Assembly: GCF_032854445.1 (NCBI RefSeq)
Contig: NC_088305.1
Coordinates: 26,748,628-26,812,627 of the forward strand
Length of the DNA: 64,000 nt
Source: Liolophura sinensis
Lineage: Eukaryota; Mollusca; Polyplacophora; Chitonida; Chitonidae
Direction of reading: 5' to 3'
The position numbers and the translations under genes are program-made. Numbering within the stretch: the stretch's first letter is position 1; every line of letters begins with the position of its first letter. The notes beneath the pieces were generated by a model. It did no database searches and was not told where the DNA came from. It worked only from the letters and a program-made list of their open reading frames with translations. Positions 57,540 to 64,000 of the stretch are shown here, piece by piece.

Positions 57540-59034
57540 AAGAAGCTTAACTGGATCAGACAGAATGCTAAACTTACTATCGTTGAGCTTGCTGATTTTC
57601 CTATCTATAGTTTCAAAATGTGATGTTGCAGATAACAGCTGCATAGCTTACCAGTCATACAGCTAAAGTTCTATTTTGAGTTACAGCACAAAGATTCAAA
57701 TTCGAAAAATTGATACTTGCAATAATTAGTTCACCCGTGGTTCAATTAGACAAATACATATTTTTCTATATTTGAATACAGCTTCTTGGCTATAGGGAAG
57801 TGCTGGTTTTCGACACCACATTCGTGTAGGTTTTATGTGCAGTGAGGAATTCGTTTTGAAATAATTATTACTGGCCGACAGTGCAAACACAGATCAAAGA
57901 CACTTTTGCAATAATTTCTAAATAATTTGAGGATTACAACAAATTAAATCCCCCAACTTGTATGAAGCCTCTGGTAATATCTGTATTTCATTACCGAAGT
58001 CGCTTGTTAGATATCTAGATTCTCTATAATAGCCAATAATTAACTTGGCTAGCATTCCTGCTGGTTCAGATGTATGGTGTCGTTTATGGATGTGAAAAAG
58101 CATTAAGGTTTTGGTTTATCGGATTAGAATCATAGTTTTGTGATGATTTATTGTTTTAGACTGGAATTAAAAAAAAAATAACATGTCTCTGTCGACAGCT
58201 TTAGGTAGCTGAGACGACATTGTCATTGTTGAAATTGCCAATAGATATATTGCTCCTCAGAGCTGCCAATTTGGCTCTAAAACAGCAGTTTCTTCTCCCA
58301 TAGAGATTCCCGGCATACCGTCTGTCGTCTGGCGATGGCAGTCGGTTGATATGAATGCATCTGTCCGAGACGGGTTTGGGCCATCTCGCTCTAAGACTTT
58401 ATCATCAGTCCTCACATGACAATGGATGTCTAAGAGACAATTTTTGGTTCAAGGGCGAGAGTCGTGCTACAGAAGACAAGTAAGAGAAGAACTACAGGTT
58501 ACAGGTGAGCAATAATGGAATTGGGTGCACAATGTGCCTCCGAATTGAACAGCCAAGAGACACTGATAACATGACACACAGATATCATATGCTGTTGATG
58601 CACTATACGTAGATGTATTCAAATTTGCATCAAAATAAATCAGAATTTTCTCTTTTAAATACACCTCAAATCTTTTTGCCCAGGGTTGCTGCCCAAACTC
58701 CCAAGTGATGTCATGGTGGCAAAATGCTATGATTTGAATTCTGGATACAACAGTTAAAAGTAACGAAGGTCATGATATGTTGAATTTCTAATACATGACT
58801 GTTACAGAGAAAGATGTAAGTTGCACGTGGCGACGTGACGTAATACCATACGCAACCTTGGGGAAAGAATTTTTGTAGTAAATCTTGGCAAATTTAACAC
58901 ACAAATATTAAGAAAAAAGCATTGTCTTGGTGTAACTTTAAGAGAAACAATGGATTAACATGTTGTTCAGTGCGAGGCTTGGGGAATTTTTCACCCACAC
59001 AATGGTGATCAATTTTGTTGCGGATAAAACCTCA

Positions 59035-59155
59035 TGAGCAGTGAGAGCTGGATTCGAACCTGTGACCTCATTAATCAGGTAAAGACTACGACTTTAGTTG
59101 AATGAGTCAGCGAGGTCCCTTCACTTTGAATGACGTCGTTTCCTTCTCTAGCACG
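59035..59155 (-). mobile_element. tRNA-headed repeat D, copy 1
   Basis: ggattcgaacctgtgacctc is the reverse of a B box. The segment through ttctctagcac is shared with 60445-60572. Confidence 0.65.
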
Positions 59156-59297
59156 AGAATTGAATCTCGTAGATACCGTAAGTGGGAAGGTTCTGCAACC
59201 TGCAGATGGTCGTGGGTTTCCTCCCAGCTGGCCCACGTCGTATAAGTGAAATATTATTGAGTGCAACATAAAACACCAATTAGATAAATAAAGAAAA
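59155..59297 (+). mobile_element. SINE family A, partial
   Basis: gtaagtgggaaggttctgca, gatggtcgtgggtttcctcc and cgtcgtataagtgaaatatt, then a tail. The gggctctgcccgg block is deleted. It directly abuts repeat D. Confidence 0.88.
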
Positions 59298-59790
59298 AAA
59301 TCTCGTAGATATCATACGTATATTTTCTTGCGGTGTGTTATGATAATAATGGAACAAAAAAAGCGCCACTTGGACCGTAAATGTTTCGGAGGTAGTTGGA
59401 CGTGTCCTGTGTGTACTATTGACTCATCGAACAGTTAAAAAATTGGAGGTCATGCTATGTTGATACATGTATGATATTCAAGAAATTCAGAATCAAATTT
59501 GATTGACTGGCGTGAGAGATAAGTCCAGGATATGCCTTGCCTTTGCTGAATTTTAGGTATTCATTCAAGCGTGACGAAGAGTAGAAAATTTAACCCAGAA
59601 AGCCCTATCTCCACTGTCAGCCAATCAGCATCGATTCTGTATGGCTTGAAGAAAAATTTCAAGCCGTTCATAGTACAAGGGCATAGTATCACGCCAAAGT
59701 TTGTGGATAAATATGTCGTAAGTCAAAGTTGAAACCTCATAAATATTAAAGCAAATTAATGCACTCTCGTAGCCTGGAAGGGATTTCCAG

Positions 59791-60046
59791 GATTTATTTG
59801 ATTTGTGTTTTTACGCCGTACTCAAGAATATTTCACTTATATTTCAATTATGGTGGGTGGAAACCTGGCAGCGCCCGAGGGAAACTCACGGCCATCCGCA
59901 GGTTGCTAACAGACCTTCCCACATACGGCCCAAGAGGAAGCCAGCATGAACTGGACTTGAACTCACAGCGACCGCATTGGTGAGAGGCTCCTGGGTCATT
60001 ATGCTGCGTTAGCAAGCTAACCAACTGAACCACGGAGGCCCGAAAG
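59791..60046 (-). mobile_element. SINE family A, full length
   Basis: Complete in reverse: tail and core (ttacgccgtactcaagaata), middle (catgaactggacttgaactc) and tRNA-like head (aagctaaccaactgaaccac, ggaggccc). Confidence 0.94.
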
Positions 60047-60444
60047 GGACAGAATGTTGGCAGGCTGTTCAGGCAGAAGACAAGGAGCTTTGCTCTACAT
60101 GTACATCCTCGAAGTGTCAGGTCAATTTAAACCCATGCGTGGAAACAGACATTCGTATACCAGATCTCAACAAAAATGGACTTCCGTCTATTTTTGTTCA
60201 CGTCTTGTCAATAATCGCAGGGTCAAATAAAATTGTTGAAATTTCTAAAAGTACAAAGCTTTTGCAAGGACTTCTTGTTCACTTAGGGAACAATACGCCT
60301 ATGATTTAACGCTGTTAAATATTATTACAGTGAACAGAGAAAAGCCTATGTTCTTGGAATGTATTTTATGTACATCAGTGGTATGTTGCGCTGTGATCTC
60401 AAAATTTTCATGTTACGATGGCGGTAATATTTTTTTTACCGTGA

Positions 60445-60572
60445 CCGACAAGAGCTGGATTTGAACCTGTGACCTCAATTGTCAAGTGCCTATCGATTGC
60501 GTAAAGACAACCGCTTTTAAAGCATGAGCCAACGAACCCTTCAGTTTGAATGACTTCGTTTGCTTCTCTAGC
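60445..60572 (-). mobile_element. tRNA-headed repeat D, copy 2
   Basis: Shares ggatttgaacctgtgacctc and gaatgacttcgtttgcttct with copy 1, with a longer middle (about 20 bp more). Confidence 0.65.
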
Positions 60573-62439
60573 ACTTCACAGTTGAAACCAAAGAGAACAT
60601 GTATGGTCAATAACGTATTCTTTGCCAACAATCGTGCAGACATTATGTTTATATTTGCTCTTGGTGTGTTATATAATAAGAAAGAAGGCCCCTTATTACA
60701 TGTAGAGACGCACGGCTCCGCTTGTCTGTTTGTATTGCAACTTAACCTTCACGCAATGTGGCCTGATGACGTTGGAAGCCCAGGGGTCTGCAGTTTTCCA
60801 TATGTTGTTTATTTAGAGGAGAGAGGGTAGGGATAACTATGGAGGTGCTAAGGTAAAGACGAAGGTTAGTGTGGTAATGAACCCTATCTTTGCGTTATAG
60901 ACGCTAAAAGCTACATTGCCACGACAGCAGGATTTTACGCTTTGTTATCCTTTAAACTTTTTCTGCATGGAAGTCGGACATTTTTTCTGACCTTTAGGTA
61001 GATCCATAATTATGTTCCAAACCAGAAAAGTTCTGAATCTGCTATACTTACCGAAAATCTTCCATTTATATTGTTTTTTGTTACTGTTACTAGCGCAGGA
61101 CCAGTTGAAATATTTACTTTGTACAGTGTTCACCCCACCGCTCAGAACAGTCCCCAAGCTTGAAGATCTGAGGAATATAAGTTTTATGTACAAGCCCAGC
61201 ATTGAAGGCATTGCCCGTTGATAACTTCTGACGCCATGCTGCATAGGCAATATGTCGATACCCTGCACTACACGTCCCTTGGACGTCAGAAATACACCTG
61301 CCAAATATATGGACGATCGTAAGAGCACCCTGAAGGATTCTTTTCCACTTACCAATGGTTTGTCATATTCGTGATTTTAGAGGTGCTGACTTAAACATGA
61401 GAGACGTGTAGTGCAATTTACCACTGCTTTAGGGCCGGAGCACAGGATATTCAGCAGACGGGGATGATCAACTAAGACACCCCGTCATCCTCAGAAAGCT
61501 TTTACCCTATTTTCTTCCGTTAGGCTCAGTTGCCCGTCCGTTGTTTTTTGCTTTCAAAACAACTGCTTTTAATTCAACATTAGCAGAAAAAGAAATGGTA
61601 CCTTTCCCTTTATCACCCTAGGGAAGGTCCACCCTCCCTGGACCAATCCGCTAGAGCGTTATATAGTCGCCGGGGCTGATTTATCCCTGGCCAATGAGAT
61701 CTCTCGGTAGAATTCTTTGAATTATTGAACACATTCTTCCCATCGAGGTTTTTTTTTCGATTTGATAAAAGACAAACAATGCTTGAAGACAATATCGATG
61801 TGAAAAATCTGAAGCAATTTGAAGTGTCCTAATTCTTCCATAACCGTAGTTATGTAATATTTATCTACCCTCACGGAAGACATCGCGGTCCCATCCCGTC
61901 CCAGCCACAAATTCCTTCATAACATGCACGGGTGACAACACGCATTGACGTCACCACACACCGAAGTATTTAGATATTCACAATGGCTGCTACAAGACAT
62001 TGTTAACAAAATCGATCCACACAATAACCCGCAAATTGACTGCACAATTTTCTATTCTAATCAATTAATAACATGCCAGATAGGGATATGATATCAATAA
62101 TTTAGCTACGAAATCTTGTATCTTTTCCCGGAGAGATTTTGGTGTTGCCGAGTTGTCTCGTTTATATCACTTTGAATAAAGCTTTTGATACATTAAAATT
62201 GCCCTCTATGCTCCGGAAGATATATTTGTGTACCAGCCGTAAACCATAATGAAGGTTTAGACAAGTAATCTAAAAAGTCACAACGTAAAGTGGACACCTA
62301 TTTTCTTTTGACTAACTCTTTCTGAAGAAAGATGGCCAGCGATGGGGTTCATTCTAATCTTCCATAAATGATTTTCCCTTTCCCTCTGGAAGATTTCCTG
62401 AGAACAAAAACATGGTAGTAAGGTAAGGTGATTGTTATC

Positions 62440-62748
62440 TTAATCCCAGGTTCGCGTTTTTTTCGCCTATGTAAGTCGGGTCATACCAAACACTTTACAA
62501 ACAGTACTTGTTACGGGCTCGCTTGGCGCTCGGCACTGAGAGGTTAGAGCATGGAAACAGGTTTGGTTGGCCCGGTGTCAGTATAATGTGACTGGGTGGG
62601 GTGTCATGTCTGGTGTCTTCGGCACTCTAATTCAGTGACAGCACTACTTTGGCGGCATGGACTCATAGTTTCACAGGAAGACACAGTATATGTACAGATA
62701 TCTAATGACCTAAAATTGATAAGTATAACGTAGAACTCCAAGCATTAG
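62440..62748 (+). mobile_element. SINE family B, 5'-eroded copy
   Basis: It follows 10917-11286 from gtcgggtcataccaaacact through cggcactgagaggttagagc and gtgactgggtggggtgtcat to cacagtatatgtacagatat. The (CATT)n tail is replaced by accaagcatt-like sequence. Confidence 0.8.
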
Positions 62749-64000
62749 CGATAATATTCTACGATGAGTATTACCAATATAGTCGTGTAGAAAGTAACAA
62801 ATAAACCTGACACAGAAATGAGATAAAGCTCTTCCAGGAACACAGATAATTCGTCTGATTTAAGTACACTTGTGCTGGATGGTTGAGAGTGTTTCCAGTA
62901 CGCTGTTTCTTCTGCGGGCCCCGATAGTTCACGCCATTTAAACGGGAGATGAGTTAAGTATCGTGACGGACTTGACGCCCTGGGGGTAACAGAGATGGAT
63001 CTGAGCAACGGATGGAATCTGACACGCCTACCCGGCACTGGAGACGTCTTAATGGAAACAAGGGGACACGGGAGAGGGGAATTGATCACCGAACACAAGG
63101 TTGTGTCGATACAGATCAGCAGCCAAAGTCTTTGTGAATTTCAGAAAACATTTGTCAGTGGATAGCCTTACTGATGAGGGATCCTAATATTGCGTGGTGT
63201 GTTTCTGTTTGTTAAGGTTCCGCCAAACGACCGAGGAATGACGAACTATCGGTATATATGTATTTACAGTTTTATCTCTTTCGACAATTAGGTAGATTTG
63301 TACGTTCTTAAAGTGGAAGAATTATATAAAATAGAATATATGTTACAGAAATACCTGTGAATGCAATGTCTGAAACTGGATGTTTTTGTCAAATCGCCTT
63401 TACGATGAGAAGAATAATTTCGGTTTTGCAGCATCTGCCAGGTCCCAAGTTATGTGACGCTTTCATTCGTATAATTTTGAGGAAGTAAAAATAGAGTATC
63501 CAGTATCTTTGTTTCACCCTAAAGATGAATTCTGGCAGAGCATTTCTGGGCTAACATTTTTATCTGCTGGTAGAATGTAAATTGCCATAGAGTGGGAATC
63601 ACAGCGATTAGTTCACAAACATGGTTGAAATTGAATCAGTGTGCATGGCGTTATTTTATTCAATTGTTGAGAGAGAAAAATACATCCACATTTTCCCAGG
63701 TCAGTTTGAAGATTAGACCGAAGTGGCGTTAATCGTCAATCTACAATGTATTGGCAGGTATTCAAATGACACTGCACATTGCATTCCGTGTTAAACACTA
63801 GTCAAGCTGGAACAAGCTAACCTCAATGGAAGCAGGCCTTGTTTTTCTTTGCGAGGGACTAAAACTGCAATTACAGCAGGACTAAACACTATGGTCTGAA
63901 GAAATCCTCCTTGAACATACCGATTAATTCTCGTTTAGCAGGTTAAGCTAGGCGGCTGCACACATCAACACATTTTTCAAAACACAGAATCTCCCTAGTG

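Larger units (their letters stand above)
53042..64000. other. gene-free downstream region
   Basis: No reading frame resembles a known protein. It contains a 30-bp minisatellite, two TA runs, a CAGT-type repeat, three to four SINE copies, two tRNA-headed - strand repeats, a three-unit repeat near 57.1 kb, a small hairpin element and a family B SINE. The last 1.2 kb show nothing recognisable apart from a weak family E-like string near 63722. Confidence 0.6.

Noticed and set aside
60945-61355. 136-aa minus-strand frame
   Set aside because: No recognisable domain or splice signals; composition looks like random AT-rich DNA.
62745-63098. 117-aa minus-strand frame
   Set aside because: No recognisable domain, the 3' part has a hydrophobic stretch by chance composition, and no splice or promoter context supports it.

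Overview
This is nuclear DNA from an invertebrate animal, most probably a mollusc or another lophotrochozoan. The evidence is spliced genes with GT-AG introns, low gene density, long AT-rich intergenic DNA, a tRNA-headed SINE with a conserved core and an (AAAT)n tail in at least two dozen copies, L1/Tx1-type LINE debris, Tc1/mariner debris and several minisatellites. The SINE core is one I associate from memory with mollusc and brachiopod genomes. There is nothing prokaryotic in the window. All coordinates and translations were worked out by eye.

Three coding units stand out. (1) At 15759-20350 lies a DNA transposon of unusual architecture. Two 454-bp direct repeats, with one mismatch between them, flank an interior that holds an intact 684-aa DDE-type transposase (the family labelled Mutator-like transposase in animal genomes). 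Convergent to it is a broken His-Me finger (HNH, I-PpoI-like) endonuclease. Each direct repeat also begins and ends with the same imperfect inverted repeat. (2) An MFSD4B/NaGLT1-like sugar transporter lies on the + strand in three coding exons (20437-20556, 24242-24527, 26285-27393; 504 aa). The transposon ends 86 bp before its start codon. (3) An ArsB/NhaD/Lsi2-like ion transporter lies on the + strand in two coding exons (39533-40544, 43422-43957; 515 aa). It probably has an untranslated first exon near 36.5 kb, behind a TATA-like box and two perfect cAMP-response-type palindromes.

Layout: 1-15.7 kb is gene-free, with scattered SINEs. 15.76-20.35 kb is the transposon. 20.4-27.5 kb is the MFSD4B-like gene; its first intron holds a dead Tc1 transposase and its second an 11-copy 56/46-bp minisatellite. 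27.8-32.35 kb is a roughly 75-copy minisatellite of about 60 bp with a nested 720-bp duplication. 32.36-34.35 kb is a dead L1/Tx1-type LINE. 34.8-35.2 kb is a dispersed repeat split by a small palindromic MITE. 36.3-44 kb is the Lsi2-like gene. 44-64 kb is gene-free and contains SINEs, TA microsatellites and minisatellites at 45.4, 50.5, 53.15 and 57.05 kb.

The two host genes encode unrelated membrane transporters and show no sign of functional coupling. The most interesting object is the transposon: its terminal direct repeats, its transposase-plus-nuclease content and its recent landing at a host promoter.
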